The translations under genes were made by a program, and so were the position numbers. This document shows, one piece after another, positions 48,333 through 58,192 of a DNA stretch of 64,000 nucleotides (within the stretch, counting starts at the first letter, position 1; each line of letters begins with the position of its first letter). Origin of the DNA: Pseudomonas sp. SJZ079 (GTDB lineage: Bacteria; Pseudomonadota; Gammaproteobacteria; Pseudomonadales; Pseudomonadaceae); NCBI RefSeq assembly GCF_007993865.1, contig NZ_VIUH01000001.1, forward strand, positions 124,001 to 188,000. The letters are read 5' to 3'. The notes below the pieces were generated by a model, which did no database searches, was not told the DNA's origin, and saw only the letters and a list, made by a program, of their open reading frames with translations.

Positions 48333-48362
48333 TCGCCCGACTCCCATGCGGGAGTCGGGCGA
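48333..48362 (-). terminator. Intrinsic terminator after fliK
   Basis: A perfect 13-bp stem with a 4-nt loop (TCGCCCGACTCCC / GGGAGTCGGGCGA), followed on the minus strand by AATTTGTTTT. It lies about 60 bp past the fliK stop and insulates fliK from fliL. Confidence 0.8.
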
Positions 48363-48422
48363 GCTGCAGTTTAGATCAGCGGGGCGGTCGACTACAGCGC
48401 CAAAAGCACTAAAGCAGCAGGG

Positions 48423-49694
48423 CTAGGCGTAGTAGTCGACCATTCCGCGGCCGCTGTTCAGCGAATTGCTTCTCAGCTCGACGGGACTCAGCGCAAGTTC
48501 GTCATCACCCATCCCCAACGATTCACTGCCGCCCCCGTCACGCCCCCTACCGCCACCGTCCTGACCTTGCCAGCCGCGACTCGACGACTGATCGGAAACA
48601 TTCACATCAAGCAGGTTCATGCCTTGCTGAGTGAACAGTTCGCGCAAGCGGTGCATCTGCCCTTCCAGCGCCTCGCGCACACCCGCATGGGGGCTGGCGA
48701 AGGTGACCTGCGCCTGCTCCTGACTCAGGCTGATACGTACTTCCATACGCCCCAACTCAGCCGGGTCGAGCTGAATCTCTGCGGACTGCAGATTCTGACT
48801 GGACAGCCACATCACCCGGTCCACAACGGCCTCACTCCAACCCGCCTGCTGCATCGCTACTGGCTGGCCCGGAATCACCGCCGCCCGTGGTGCCGGCGCG
48901 GTTGACTGAGCAACCGCCTGACTCAGCGCACTGAGCTTACTGACGAAATTCTCCGGCCGCGAATCGGCTGCACTTTCCTTGAGGGCTTCCAGGCCTTCAG
49001 TCGTCAGCTCAATCAGCGGCACATCGCCCCCGTCACTAGACTCACTCAGTGACTGCTGCGCCCCCATGGAGGCCATTGCGCTGGAAAAACTCTGTACTGG
49101 ATTGAGCGCTGCCTGCTGCGCCATGACGTCCGGGGCCTTCGCGGCGCCCTGCTCGGCCGTCATGGTCTGAGCCTTGCCACCCAGCTCCAGTGCCATGCGC
49201 ACTGCCGGCAGCTGATTCAGCGCCTCCAGCTCGGGCTCGACGCTCGCCTCGGTCATGCTCGCCGGCCCTGAGCTGATCAAACTGACCGAGGACAACACCT
49301 GCACCTCACCGTCTTCGCCCACAACCGGCTCCGCTATTTCGGCATTGGGCACGGGCTGGCCGGCCATACCCATTAGCAGCAGTTCATCGAGCGCTGGATC
49401 CTCCAATGCCGGATCACTCGGCAAAGACTTGCCGCTATCGGCAAGCACCGACTGTTCAGCGGCAGCGACGATCGACGGATTTGCGGACTCTTCAGCGTCT
49501 TGCGCCTCGGACGTCGCCTCGCGACTGGGTTTAGCTGGCGCGGCGCTTGCCTGACGCTCCTTGGCATACACCTGAGCAAAGCTGGAAGCCTCACTCTTGC
49601 TAGGCTCTGGCGCTTTTGCCGGTGTTTTTCCTGCGGAGTTTTTCGGTTTTATATCGGGCGCTGACTTGAGCAGCACATCGGGGGCAACGGACAT
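48423..49694 (-). CDS. fliK: Flagellar hook-length control protein FliK
   Basis: 423 residues. A long low-complexity Ala/Ser/Glu-rich ruler region (about 1-290) is followed by the Flg_hook domain (about 300-390) with LQSAEIQLDPAELGRMEVRI and QEQAQVTFASPHAGVREALE. A Gly-rich tail with GWQGQDGGGRGRDGGG precedes MVDYYA. The ATG at 49694 starts MSVAPDVLLK; the long upstream extension to 49829 covers the promoter region and is rejected. It reads hook length and triggers the FlhB switch. Confidence 0.9.
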   Translation of the reverse strand: MSVAPDVLLKSAPDIKPKNSAGKTPAKAPEPSKSEASSFAQVYAKERQASAAPAKPSREATSEAQDAEESANPSIVAAAEQSVLADSGKSLPSDPALEDPALDELLLMGMAGQPVPNAEIAEPVVGEDGEVQVLSSVSLISSGPASMTEASVEPELEALNQLPAVRMALELGGKAQTMTAEQGAAKAPDVMAQQAALNPVQSFSSAMASMGAQQSLSESSDGGDVPLIELTTEGLEALKESAADSRPENFVSKLSALSQAVAQSTAPAPRAAVIPGQPVAMQQAGWSEAVVDRVMWLSSQNLQSAEIQLDPAELGRMEVRISLSQEQAQVTFASPHAGVREALEGQMHRLRELFTQQGMNLLDVNVSDQSSSRGWQGQDGGGRGRDGGGSESLGMGDDELALSPVELRSNSLNSGRGMVDYYA

Positions 49695-49734
49695 GGATAC
49701 TCTCCGCTCAGGGATGGTTCGTACGGAGAGAATT

Positions 49735-49749
49735 GCAATAGACGGGCCA
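49735..49749 (-). promoter_or_regulatory. Candidate sigma54 promoter of fliK
   Basis: TGGCCC-GTCTA-TTGC, eight of ten to the -24/-12 consensus with GG and GC intact, 41 bp before the fliK ATG in the gap after hptB. Confidence 0.6.
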
Positions 49750-49831
49750 GCTCTTAAAAACGTCAGGGTCCAGGCAACTGCTCGCCGCTGATTGCCAGCG
49801 AGGCGATCCCTGTCCGCCTGCCCCGCCACCG

Positions 49832-50185
49832 CTATATGCGATAACGCTGGAGCTCGGTCTTACACAAAATACGCACGATGGCGAACTCACGCTCGATCTG
49901 CTCAAGCAGTCCTGGCACAACGCCCAGAATCTGGCGCTGACCGGCCTCTTCCAGTTCCTTGCACAAACCCGCCAACAGCGGCGCCCCCATATTGCTGCAG
50001 CTACCCTTGAAGCTATGCGCAGCCAAACGCAGCCCCTGCGCATCCGCCGCCAACTCGGCTCGCCGCAGCAGACGCAGACGCTCTTCGGAGTCCGCCAGAA
50101 AGGTATCCAGCAACACCGCATACTCGTCGCCCATGATGTCCTGCAACACAGCCAACACAGCATTGTCGAGATGGATATCGGCCAC
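49832..50185 (-). CDS. hptB: Histidine phosphotransfer protein HptB
   Basis: 117-residue HPt domain. His57 in LRLAAHSFKGSCSNMGA is the phosphorylated residue. In Pseudomonas HptB receives phosphate from hybrid sensor kinases and passes it to HsbR to steer motility versus biofilm. The start is uncertain: GTG 50185 gives the standard-length VADIHLDNAVL, whereas ATG 50224 overlaps hsbR by 14 bp and adds 13 residues. The order hsbA-hsbR-hptB supports the name. Confidence 0.87.
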   Translation of the reverse strand: MADIHLDNAVLAVLQDIMGDEYAVLLDTFLADSEERLRLLRRAELAADAQGLRLAAHSFKGSCSNMGAPLLAGLCKELEEAGQRQILGVVPGLLEQIEREFAIVRILCKTELQRYRI

Positions 50186-50210
50186 CCGTTCACCCCCGAT
50201 CAAAAAGCGC

Positions 50211-51911
50211 TCAATTATGCCCACCCGACCAGGAAAACTCCACGCTTACCCCTTTGCCATCGGCAGGCCAGGTACAGCGTTCGCTGAGCTGGCGAACCAG
50301 GGACAGGCCGCGTCCGCACAGACTGTCGACACCCATCTGTTGCTGCATAATCGCCTGCCCGTCGAAGCCCTGACCACTGTCTTCGATTCGCATGATCAGC
50401 CGCCCGCCAGCTGATTCGGGGACGATCTGCAGGTGAAAGCGCACATAACCCTCGCGCAGGTTGGCCAGGCGCTCATGGCGCAGCCGGTAATACTCGGCAA
50501 ACCCCTCAGCACCCGATTTCAATGCCGAGTCCAAGCCCAGCACGCCATGCTCCAGGGCATTCGAATAGAGCTCAGCGAGGACGCTGAAGAGCCCCCCCGC
50601 TTGCGAGCGCAACCCCTGGACCTCGAGCAACAACTGCAGCAGGAACGGCAACGGATTGAAACGCTGCAAGGTCTCGCCGCGAAACTCGAAACTCGCCGAC
50701 CAGTCCAGCGGGCTGTTCTGCCCACTGTCGGCAAAAACCAAAGGTGGACGGCTCGGGACACCCTCTTCGAACAGGCTGACCTCGACCAAGCTGACGTCGT
50801 CATGCAGTTCGCCACGGAAGCGCGTCAGCGCCTGCTGAATCTCCACGAACAAACGTGCCGGCTCCTGATTGTGGGCAAACACTTCGAGCAATCGCGCCTC
50901 GCCAAATAGCTCGCCCTGACTGTTGCAGGCCTCCAGCACGCCATCGGACAGCAGAAAAATCCGGTCGCCCATCTCCAGCGGGTAGAACTCGCACTGGTCG
51001 TTGAACGCCGAGGGCTCCAGCACACCCAAAGGCAGATGCCGCGACACCAGAGGTATGCGCGTGGCGCTGCCGGCGCGTTGCAGGTAACCATCCGGCAAAC
51101 CGCCATTCCATACTTCGACTACCCGACGCTGAAAGCTGATATTCAGCAAGGTCGCGCAGCAAAAAACCCCAACCGGCAGGATGCGTTTGAGCTTGGCGTT
51201 GATCTCGCGCAAGATTTCCGCCAGGGAGTGCCCCTTGGCAGTCATGCCATAGAACACTTCGGCCGCAGGCATGGCACCGATTGCCGCCGGCAGACCGTGG
51301 CCGGTGAAATCGCCGAGTAGCACATGCATGCCGCCTGAGGGATTGAATGCAGCGAGCAGCAAATCGCCGTTGAACACCGCATAAGGCGACTGCAGGTAGC
51401 GAATATTGGGGGAGTCAAGGCAACCGGAGTGCGCCACCTTGTCGAATACCGCCTTGGCCACGCGCTGCTCGTTGAGCAAATGTTCATTGTGCTTGGCGAT
51501 CAGGTCGCGCTGCTGCAGCACCGTATCCTGCAAACGACGCAGACGGTCCATGGCGTTGATCTTGGCTTCGAGGATCACCCGATTGTAGGGTTTGGCGAGA
51601 AAGTCGTCGCCACCGGCCTCCAGGCAACGCACCAGTGCCTCACCCTCGGTCAGCGAAGTCAGGAAGATGATCGGCACCAACTCTTCGCCAGCCATCAGCT
51701 TGATCCGTCGCGCAGCCTCGAAGCCGTCCATCTGCGGCATCAAGGCATCCATCAAGACCAATTGCGGACGTTCCTGTTCGAACAAGGCGACCGCTTCCAG
51801 ACCATTACTGGCGGTCAGGGTACGATGACCCTGGCGACTGACAATGGTCGACAGCAGCATGCGATCGGCGGCGTTATCCTCGGCGATCAGCACAGACAGA
51901 CGCGCAGGCAT
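50211..51911 (-). CDS. hsbR: HsbR: receiver, PP2C-type phosphatase and kinase-like ATPase protein
   Basis: 566 residues in three parts. A receiver (about 5-120) has Asp55 in LVLMDALMPQMDG. A SpoIIE/PP2C phosphatase domain (about 150-380) has VLLGDFTGHGLPAAIGAMPA and FLLSDGVLEACNSQGELFGE. A GHKL ATPase domain (about 410-560) has LAELYSNALEHGVLGLDSAL and IEDSGQGFDGQ. HsbR takes phosphate from HptB and both phosphorylates and dephosphorylates HsbA. The gene lies between fliJ and fliK, in the order hsbA-hsbR-hptB. Confidence 0.92.
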   Translation of the reverse strand: MPARLSVLIAEDNAADRMLLSTIVSRQGHRTLTASNGLEAVALFEQERPQLVLMDALMPQMDGFEAARRIKLMAGEELVPIIFLTSLTEGEALVRCLEAGGDDFLAKPYNRVILEAKINAMDRLRRLQDTVLQQRDLIAKHNEHLLNEQRVAKAVFDKVAHSGCLDSPNIRYLQSPYAVFNGDLLLAAFNPSGGMHVLLGDFTGHGLPAAIGAMPAAEVFYGMTAKGHSLAEILREINAKLKRILPVGVFCCATLLNISFQRRVVEVWNGGLPDGYLQRAGSATRIPLVSRHLPLGVLEPSAFNDQCEFYPLEMGDRIFLLSDGVLEACNSQGELFGEARLLEVFAHNQEPARLFVEIQQALTRFRGELHDDVSLVEVSLFEEGVPSRPPLVFADSGQNSPLDWSASFEFRGETLQRFNPLPFLLQLLLEVQGLRSQAGGLFSVLAELYSNALEHGVLGLDSALKSGAEGFAEYYRLRHERLANLREGYVRFHLQIVPESAGGRLIMRIEDSGQGFDGQAIMQQQMGVDSLCGRGLSLVRQLSERCTWPADGKGVSVEFSWSGGHN

Positions 51912-51926
51912 GGCTGCAGGCTCTGC

Positions 51927-52232
51927 TTAGGCGATTTTGAACAATTGTTCGAAGTTGGAAATAGCGAGAATCTTACGCACATCCGGATTGCAGTTGAGCA
52001 ACCGCACTTGGGCGTGATCGCCGCCGGCATGATCGCGCAGTAACAGCAGCATGCCCAAGGCTGAACTGTCGAGATAACTGGTGCCCTTGAGGTCGACGAC
52101 ATAGCGTTCAGGACTACGGTTCACCCGCTCGTAAGCGTCACGAAACTCCTGGTGCGCACCGAAGTCGAAACGTCCCTGAATCACAATGGTCAACTCTTGC
52201 CCATCTGCCGAGGGCTGCGAGGTGATGGCCAT
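51927..52232 (-). CDS. hsbA: STAS-domain anti-sigma factor antagonist HsbA
   Basis: 101-residue STAS protein. The phospho-site region is DLKGTSYLDSSALGMLLLLR, with Ser56 the expected target of HsbR. In Pseudomonas HsbA switches partner between the anti-sigma factor FlgM and a diguanylate cyclase according to its phosphorylation state, and so links motility and biofilm. AAGGAG lies 6 bp before the ATG. A palindrome and hairpin stand upstream (52264-52303). Confidence 0.9.
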   Translation of the reverse strand: MAITSQPSADGQELTIVIQGRFDFGAHQEFRDAYERVNRSPERYVVDLKGTSYLDSSALGMLLLLRDHAGGDHAQVRLLNCNPDVRKILAISNFEQLFKIA

Positions 52233-52263
52233 GAATTACTCCTTATCCTGCAAAAAATCGTCC

Positions 52264-52303
52264 ACGAACCGGTTCGTACGCATCGAGTGCTTCACTGCAC
52301 TCG
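52264..52303 (-). promoter_or_regulatory. Palindrome and hairpin in the hsbA leader
   Basis: A perfect 14-bp palindrome, ACGAACCGGTTCGT (52264-52277), starts 32 bp before the hsbA ATG. Next to it is a hairpin, CGAGTGC-6 nt-GCACTCG (about 52284-52303). A T run follows the palindrome on the minus strand, so the pair could end fliJ transcription weakly or bind a regulator. Only the symmetry is seen. Confidence 0.4.
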
Positions 52304-52370
52304 CATGATCCACGTACACAGTTCATACCATGAAGATGTAGCACCCCTGCTCGCCAGCGGCAACTGCCAA

Positions 52371-52820
52371 TCAGCCAGAATTGTGTCCGGTCATGCGCTG
52401 CGCTAATTCGTCGAGCAGCTTCTGCTCACGTTTATCTTCGACTTTGCGGGCTTCGTCGAGATAGCGTTGTACCAGCTTGCGCAGCCCCTCCAGCCGCGCA
52501 TGACGCTGCTGCCAGACCGCACGCACCTTATCCAGATTAGCGCGGTGCCAAGCCACTGTCTGGCTTTGCTGGGCAATGGCAATATCCAGCTGTGAGAGAA
52601 AACGCTGATAGTTCATCAGCCACTGCCCGGACACGCCTTGGCGCCCCTCACTCAACCACTGTTGTTGGTAGTCGACCAGATAATGCTCCAGCTCGCCCAG
52701 CTTGACTTCCTGCTGGTTGAGCAAGCCCTGGCAGTGACCGAGTTGCAGAGCAGCTTCACGTTCAGCCCGTTCGGCCATGCTGATGACCGGCGCGAGCCGT
52801 GCGGCGCGACTGTTCGACAT
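52371..52820 (-). CDS. fliJ: Flagellar export chaperone FliJ
   Basis: 149 residues, almost wholly coiled coil (about 10-140), with SRAARLAPVISMAERAEREA at the N-terminus and LRKLVQRYLDEARKVEDKRE near the end. It is the rotor-like stalk of the FliI ATPase. Three bp after fliI. The 138-bp gap beyond it separates it from hsbA. Confidence 0.93.
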   Translation of the reverse strand: MSNSRAARLAPVISMAERAEREAALQLGHCQGLLNQQEVKLGELEHYLVDYQQQWLSEGRQGVSGQWLMNYQRFLSQLDIAIAQQSQTVAWHRANLDKVRAVWQQRHARLEGLRKLVQRYLDEARKVEDKREQKLLDELAQRMTGHNSG

Positions 52821-52823
52821 GCG

Positions 52824-54188
52824 TTAGGACACCGGCGCGGCGGCAGGGTTGAAGGTCGCCGCCAGCTGAACACTGCTGTGTTCGAGGTTGACGCTCTCAC
52901 TCAAGCCCTGCCGTAAATAGTTGACCATCAGCGGCTGGCGGGCGATGGCCAGGTCGGTATCGGCATCGCCCCCCGGCACATAAGCGCCGACGCTGATCAA
53001 GTCGCGACTCTGCTGATAGCGCGACCATAACTGCTTGAAACGCTGTGAGTGACGCAGATGCTCCGACGGTACCACTTGCGGCATCACCCGGCTGATCGAG
53101 GCTTCGATGTCGATGGCCGGATAGTGCCCCTCCTCGGCCAGACGCCGCGACAGCACGATATGCCCGTCGAGCACCCCGCGCGCCGCATCGGCAATCGGGT
53201 CCTGCTGATCATCGCCTTCGGACAGCACCGTATAGAACGCGGTGATCGAGCCGCCCCCGGCTTCTGCATTACCGGCCCGTTCGACCAGCTTGGGCAGCTT
53301 GGCGAACACCGATGGCGGATAGCCCTTGGTCGCTGGCGGCTCGCCAATAGCCAGGGCGATTTCCCGTTGGGCCTGGGCGAAACGGGTCAAGGAATCCATC
53401 AGCAGCAACACATTCTTGCCCTTGTCGCGAAAATATTCGGCGATGCGCGTGCAGTACATCGCCGCGCGCAGGCGCATCAGTGGCGCATCATCGGCCGGCG
53501 ATGCAACCACCACCGAACGCTTGAGCCCTTCCTCACCGAGAATCTCGTCGATGAACTCCTTGACCTCACGCCCCCGTTCGCCGATCAACCCGACCACGAT
53601 GATCTCCGCCTCGGTAAAGCGCGTCATCATGCCGAGCAACACACTCTTACCGACGCCGGTGCCGGCGAACAACCCCAGGCGCTGGCCGCGACCAACCGTG
53701 AGCAGGCCATTAATGCTGCGGATGCCGACATCCAGGGGCTCGTTGATCGGGTGGCGCTTGAGCGGGTTGATCACCGGCCCATCCATCGGCACCCAGTCTT
53801 CGGCCTTCATCCGCCCCTTGCCATCCAGTGCCTGGCCGGTACCGTCCAGGACCCGCCCGAGCATCGACTTGCCCATGGGCAAGCGCCCGGTATTGGGCAG
53901 CGGCACGACCCGCGCGCCCGGCGCGATGCCCGCCAGGCTGCCGACCGGCATCAGGTAGATTTTGCCGTTGGAGAAGCCCATGACCTCGGCCTCGACCTGC
54001 ACCGGGTGGTAGCCGTCATCGTTAATCACCAGGCAGCGGCTGCCCAGCGCGGCGCGCAGGCCCTCGGCCTCCAGGGTCAGACCGACTACGCGTAGCAGAC
54101 GGCCTTCGACCACGGGCTGGCTGGGCAGCTGCACCGCGTCGCCATAACCGGCCAGGCGCTTGGCGAAACTGGTGCGTTCAAGGCGCAT
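52824..54188 (-). CDS. fliI: Flagellar export ATPase FliI
   Basis: 454-residue F1-beta-like ATPase. Starts [20 protein letters not shown]. The Walker A is [15 protein letters not shown] (about 173-187) and Walker B is [13 protein letters not shown]; the signature [20 protein letters not shown] follows. The open frame extends upstream to 54314, but the ATG at 54188 matches the family start and overlaps fliH by 11 bp. Confidence 0.97.
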   Translation of the reverse strand: MRLERTSFAKRLAGYGDAVQLPSQPVVEGRLLRVVGLTLEAEGLRAALGSRCLVINDDGYHPVQVEAEVMGFSNGKIYLMPVGSLAGIAPGARVVPLPNTGRLPMGKSMLGRVLDGTGQALDGKGRMKAEDWVPMDGPVINPLKRHPINEPLDVGIRSINGLLTVGRGQRLGLFAGTGVGKSVLLGMMTRFTEAEIIVVGLIGERGREVKEFIDEILGEEGLKRSVVVASPADDAPLMRLRAAMYCTRIAEYFRDKGKNVLLLMDSLTRFAQAQREIALAIGEPPATKGYPPSVFAKLPKLVERAGNAEAGGGSITAFYTVLSEGDDQQDPIADAARGVLDGHIVLSRRLAEEGHYPAIDIEASISRVMPQVVPSEHLRHSQRFKQLWSRYQQSRDLISVGAYVPGGDADTDLAIARQPLMVNYLRQGLSESVNLEHSSVQLAATFNPAAAPVS

Positions 54189-54969
54189 CGGACAGCGCTT
54201 CGGGCGTATCGAGGTCCAGCTGCACATCGGCGGCAAGCGGGTGGACGGCCTGTTCGCGCTGTTGCTCGAACAGCTGATTGAGCGCCTGAGCGAGACGGGT
54301 TTCGACACTCGCATCGATCAGGCTGTGCTCGCTCTCGACCCGGCAGCCGCCCGGCAACAGCGCGTCGTCCTCGAGGATGCGCCAGCTCTCTTCGTGGCGT
54401 TCGCGTAGCGCCTTGACCAGTTCGAAGTCCTGCGGGTTGAGGTGGATACGCACGTTATCGGCGCCCATGGGTAGCAGCTTCAAAGCTTCGCGCAGAATCT
54501 GCCGGAGCTGACTGGAATCACTGCTCAGCTCACGCTGGATCACTTCACGGGTCATGCGGCTGACCAGATTGACCAATGCCACTTCCAGCTCTTGATCCTG
54601 CTCGGCGATAGGCTCGAACAGCTGGCTCATCACCTGCTCCAAACCGTTCAGCCGGTCCGCCAGGGCAGCGTCGGCCTCTTGCTTGGCTTTCAGTTGGCCG
54701 GCGCGAAAACCGTCCTTCTCGCCGGTGGAGAACCCTTCGTTATAGGCATCCTGACGGATAGCCTCCAGCTCATCCAGGGTCAAGGGCTTGACGTCTTCCG
54801 GAGCGATTTCCTCGACTTCGGCCTGTGTCGGCTCGGCCCCGGCTTCGACCGCCGCGACTGCGTCCTCGGCCGTATCACTGCGTTCGTCGAAGCTGGGTAG
54901 CGACCAGCGATCGATGACGTTGATGTCCTTGGCGCGAATCAACTCGCTAGGCGCTTCCTTGGGGGCCAT
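54178..54969 (-). CDS. fliH: Flagellar export regulator FliH
   Basis: 263 residues. A Pro/Glu-rich N-terminal region (about 1-70) is followed by [20 protein letters not shown] with the small-residue repeat of FliH, a coiled coil, and a V-ATPase E-subunit-like C-terminal domain (about 125-245). It binds and restrains FliI. Confidence 0.93.
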   Translation of the reverse strand: MAPKEAPSELIRAKDINVIDRWSLPSFDERSDTAEDAVAAVEAGAEPTQAEVEEIAPEDVKPLTLDELEAIRQDAYNEGFSTGEKDGFRAGQLKAKQEADAALADRLNGLEQVMSQLFEPIAEQDQELEVALVNLVSRMTREVIQRELSSDSSQLRQILREALKLLPMGADNVRIHLNPQDFELVKALRERHEESWRILEDDALLPGGCRVESEHSLIDASVETRLAQALNQLFEQQREQAVHPLAADVQLDLDTPEALSDAP

Positions 54970-54985
54970 CTGCGACTACCTCTGG

Positions 54986-56002
54986 TTAAACCATCTCTTC
55001 GCCGCCCTTGCCGCCCAGGACAATTTCCCCGGCTTCGGCCATGCGGCGGGCGATGGTGAGAATTTCCTTCTGCGCCGTTTCCACGTCGCTGACCCGCACC
55101 GGGCCCTTGGCTTCCAGATCATCACGCAGCAGTTCGGCGGCGCGCTTGGACATGTTTTTGAAGACTTTTTCCTTGATCGCCTCGTCCGCGCCCTTGAGCG
55201 CCAGTACCAGCACATCGGAGGATACTTCGCGCAGCAGCGCCTGAATGCCACGGTCGTCGACATCGGCGAGGTTGTCGAAGACAAACATCAGGTCTTCGAT
55301 CTGCGAGGACAGGTCTTCGTCGACTTCGCGGATCGAATCCATCAACTGTCCCTCGGTCGAACTGTCGAGGAAGTTCATGATGTCGGCGGCCCGCTTGATC
55401 CCGCCCAGACTGGCGCGGGTGGTGTTGGAGCTGCCGGAGAATTGCTTCTCGAGAATCAGGTTGAGTTCCTTGAGCGCCGCCGGCTGTACGGTGTTCAGCG
55501 ACGACACGCGCAAGACGATATCCAGACGAACCTTATGGTCGAACTGCGCGAGCACTTCGCCCGCTTGATCGGGATCGAGGTAGGCCACCACGATAGCTTG
55601 AATCTGCGGGTGTTCATGGCGGATCACATCGGCCACAGCGCGCGGCTCCATCCACTTTAGGCTGTCCAGGCCGCTGGTACTGCCGCCGAGCAGGATGCGG
55701 TCGATCAGGTTGCCGGCCTTATCTTCGCCAAGTGCCTGGGTCAGCATCTTGCGAATATAGCCATCGGCCCCCACGCCCACGCTGGTCTGATCGCCGACGA
55801 TATCGACGAATTCGCCCATCACCACCTCGACCTGCTCGCGGTGCACGTTGCGCATACCGGCCATGGCCACGCCAACCCGCTGCACTTCCTTGGGGCCGAG
55901 GTGACGCAGCACCTGCGCGGCATCGGTCTCGCCAAGCGAGAGCAGGAGAATGGCGGCCTTGTCGACCTTACTCAGCTTGGCTGGGGTGCGATTTTCACTC
56001 AT
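54986..56002 (-). CDS. fliG: Flagellar motor switch protein FliG
   Basis: 338 residues in three armadillo-like parts. The N-terminal part binds FliF (LSKVDKAAILLLSLGETDAA). The middle has EHPQIQAIVVAYLDPDQAGE with the EHPQ motif that meets FliM. The C-terminal torque domain has charged residues in LMFVFDNLADVDDRGIQALL. Overlaps fliF by 8 bp. Confidence 0.97.
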   Translation of the reverse strand: MSENRTPAKLSKVDKAAILLLSLGETDAAQVLRHLGPKEVQRVGVAMAGMRNVHREQVEVVMGEFVDIVGDQTSVGVGADGYIRKMLTQALGEDKAGNLIDRILLGGSTSGLDSLKWMEPRAVADVIRHEHPQIQAIVVAYLDPDQAGEVLAQFDHKVRLDIVLRVSSLNTVQPAALKELNLILEKQFSGSSNTTRASLGGIKRAADIMNFLDSSTEGQLMDSIREVDEDLSSQIEDLMFVFDNLADVDDRGIQALLREVSSDVLVLALKGADEAIKEKVFKNMSKRAAELLRDDLEAKGPVRVSDVETAQKEILTIARRMAEAGEIVLGGKGGEEMV

Positions 56003-57788
56003 CGTCGTTGATCCACTCTTTCACAACCTGAGCCACGCGGCCCGGGTCTTCCGCCACCAGGCTCTTGATAGCGTTCAGCTGCGCATCATACCCCTCAGTC
56101 GGGCTGGGCAGGAGGATGCTTTGCGGGCCACCGAGGCTGACCCGATCGGCCGACAACTCGCCGTCCAGCCCGCCCATCTCGCCCAGCTCGACGTCACCAC
56201 CGCGACCGCCGCGCGTCAGCTCCCGGCCTTTGCCAGCGCTGGTGATGTTATTCAGCACCGGACGCAGCACACCGAACACCAACACCAGGATGAACAGCAC
56301 ACCGAGCACTTGCTTGACGATGTCCCAGAACCAAGGCTGGGTATAGAACGGAATCTCGATGACTTCTTCACCCTGTTCGATGGAGAACGGCGTATTGATC
56401 ACGCTGACGCTGTCGCCACGACTGGCGTCGAAGCCCACCGAATCCTGCACCAGGCGAGTAAAGCGGGCCAATTCATCGCTGCTCCAGGGCACCCGGCTGC
56501 TTTCACCGGTGGCCGGATCGAGCTTGAGCTGATCGTCGATCACCACCGCCACCGACAAACGCCGCAAGCGCCCCTGCTGCTGCTTGGTATGGCTGATCGA
56601 GCGATCCAGCTCAAAGTTGCGCGTGGCTTGCTCACGCTTGTCTGCCGGGAACGGCGCCAACATCGGCTGGCCGGTCGTAGGGTCCATGACCTGCTGACCA
56701 TTGACGTCGACCAACGGCTGGCCGGGCGCGATCGCCCCCGCTGCCGCGCCCGCAGCGCCGGCTTGTTGCGGCGCTGTCGCCGGGCCGGGCGGCTGATTGC
56801 TGAGGGCGCCCGGCACGCCTTGCGGCGGCAGGCTGCTGCTGCGCTGCTCGTTGACCTGTTGCTCGCTGCGTAGCGCCGGCTGGTCCGGGTTGAACATTTC
56901 CGAGGTGGATTCCACCGCACTGAAATCCACATCCGCCGAGACTTCGGCCTTGTAACGGCCCGAGCCCAGCACCGGCTGCAGAATATTGTGCACGCGCTGG
57001 GTGAACAGGCTTTCCAGGCGACGGCTGTAATCGAACTGCTTGCCAGCCATGCTCAGCGCGGACATTTCCTGCTGGTCGGACAACAGGTTGCCTTTCTGGT
57101 CAACCACGGTGACTTGGCCCTTCTCCAACTCAGGCACGCTGGTGGCAACCAGGTTGACGATGGCCATCACCTGACTCGGCTCCAGGTTGCGCCCCGAATA
57201 CAACTCAACCAGCACCGAAGCGCTGGGCTTGCGCTCGTCGCGCACGAACACCGAGCCCTTCGGAATGGCCAGGTGCACCCGCGCGGCTTTGATATTGTTG
57301 AGACTTGAGACGGTGCGTGCCAGCTCCCCTTCCAGACCCCGACGGTAGCGGGTGGCCTCCATGAACTGGCTGGTACCCAGCCCCTGGTCCTGATCGAGAA
57401 TCTCGAAGCCGATATTACTGTCGCTTGGCGCCACCCCGGCAGCCGCCAGGCGCATACGCGCACGCGCCATGTCCTCGGCCTTGACCAGCAAGGCCCCCGA
57501 GTTGGGCTCGACGGTGTAGTCGATGTCCGCAGTCGCCAGGGTTTCCATGACCTGAGAGGCATCCATCCCGTTAAGGCTGCCGTACAGCGGACGATAATCC
57601 GGCTGCTGCGACCAGAGCACCACGGCGAAACCGATCGCCACGCTGGCCGCCAGGCCCACCAGCAGGCCAATCTGCCGCAACATGGACATATCGGAGAGAT
57701 TTTCTAGAAACGCCAGACCGAGCAGTGGCTTCTTCGAGTCAGCACCACCGGTGGTGGCCAGCGCGTTTGCAGCAGCGGCTTCAGCCAT
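55995..57788 (-). CDS. fliF: Flagellar MS-ring protein FliF
   Basis: 597 residues. First membrane helix about 37-57 (IGLLVGLAASVAIGFAVVLW), ring-building motifs (about 60-270) with ALLVKAEDMARARMRLAAAG, a Pro/Gln-rich middle segment (about 310-370), and a second membrane helix about 478-500 (WDIVKQVLGVLFILVLVFGV). The C-terminal FliG-binding tail includes VAEDPGRVAQVVKEWIN. 15 bp after fliE. Confidence 0.96.
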   Translation of the reverse strand: MAEAAAANALATTGGADSKKPLLGLAFLENLSDMSMLRQIGLLVGLAASVAIGFAVVLWSQQPDYRPLYGSLNGMDASQVMETLATADIDYTVEPNSGALLVKAEDMARARMRLAAAGVAPSDSNIGFEILDQDQGLGTSQFMEATRYRRGLEGELARTVSSLNNIKAARVHLAIPKGSVFVRDERKPSASVLVELYSGRNLEPSQVMAIVNLVATSVPELEKGQVTVVDQKGNLLSDQQEMSALSMAGKQFDYSRRLESLFTQRVHNILQPVLGSGRYKAEVSADVDFSAVESTSEMFNPDQPALRSEQQVNEQRSSSLPPQGVPGALSNQPPGPATAPQQAGAAGAAAGAIAPGQPLVDVNGQQVMDPTTGQPMLAPFPADKREQATRNFELDRSISHTKQQQGRLRRLSVAVVIDDQLKLDPATGESSRVPWSSDELARFTRLVQDSVGFDASRGDSVSVINTPFSIEQGEEVIEIPFYTQPWFWDIVKQVLGVLFILVLVFGVLRPVLNNITSAGKGRELTRGGRGGDVELGEMGGLDGELSADRVSLGGPQSILLPSPTEGYDAQLNAIKSLVAEDPGRVAQVVKEWINDDE

Positions 57789-57803
57789 GATTCAGACCTA
57801 CCC

Positions 57804-58133
57804 TTAAACCGGCATCTGCATGATGTCTTGATACGCCTGGACCAGCTTGTTGCGCACCTGCGTCATGGCCTGGAACGACACGCTGGCCTTCTGCGAGGCG
57901 ATCATCACATCGCTGAGGTCGACGCCGCTCTGGCCCATTTCAAAAGCTGTCGCCAGTTGGTTGGAAGCCTGCTGGGTTTCGTTGACCTTGTTCACCGCCT
58001 GCCCGAGCATCTCCGAGAAGTTCGGCGCGCCGGGCTCCGGCGTGCTGGCGACGGGCTTCTGCCGCGCCATGGCCTCGGCTTGCATGGAACGCATTTCCAA
58101 CATCAAGCGATTGAATTGAACACCCTGGCTCAT
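57804..58133 (-). CDS. fliE: Flagellar hook-basal body adaptor FliE
   Basis: 109 residues. N-terminal helix [20 protein letters not shown], then [20 protein letters not shown], and the C-terminal [20 protein letters not shown], which resembles rod proteins. It joins the MS ring and rod. Start ATG 58133 has GGAGG six bases ahead. First gene of fliEFGHIJ with an exact sigma54 promoter upstream. Confidence 0.96.
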   Translation of the reverse strand: MSQGVQFNRLMLEMRSMQAEAMARQKPVASTPEPGAPNFSEMLGQAVNKVNETQQASNQLATAFEMGQSGVDLSDVMIASQKASVSFQAMTQVRNKLVQAYQDIMQMPV

Positions 58134-58192
58134 GATCTTCCTCCACTGGCCGCAGTATTTTTGACACTTCGCGGCGCTGTGCAGATGTATTT

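Larger units (their letters stand above)
48052..48422. other. 371-bp fliL-fliK interval: promoter and terminator, no gene
   Basis: Contains the sigma54 element of fliL (48103-48117) and the fliK terminator hairpin (48333-48362). Short open frames between them lack ribosome-binding sites and have no recognisable motif. Confidence 0.6.
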
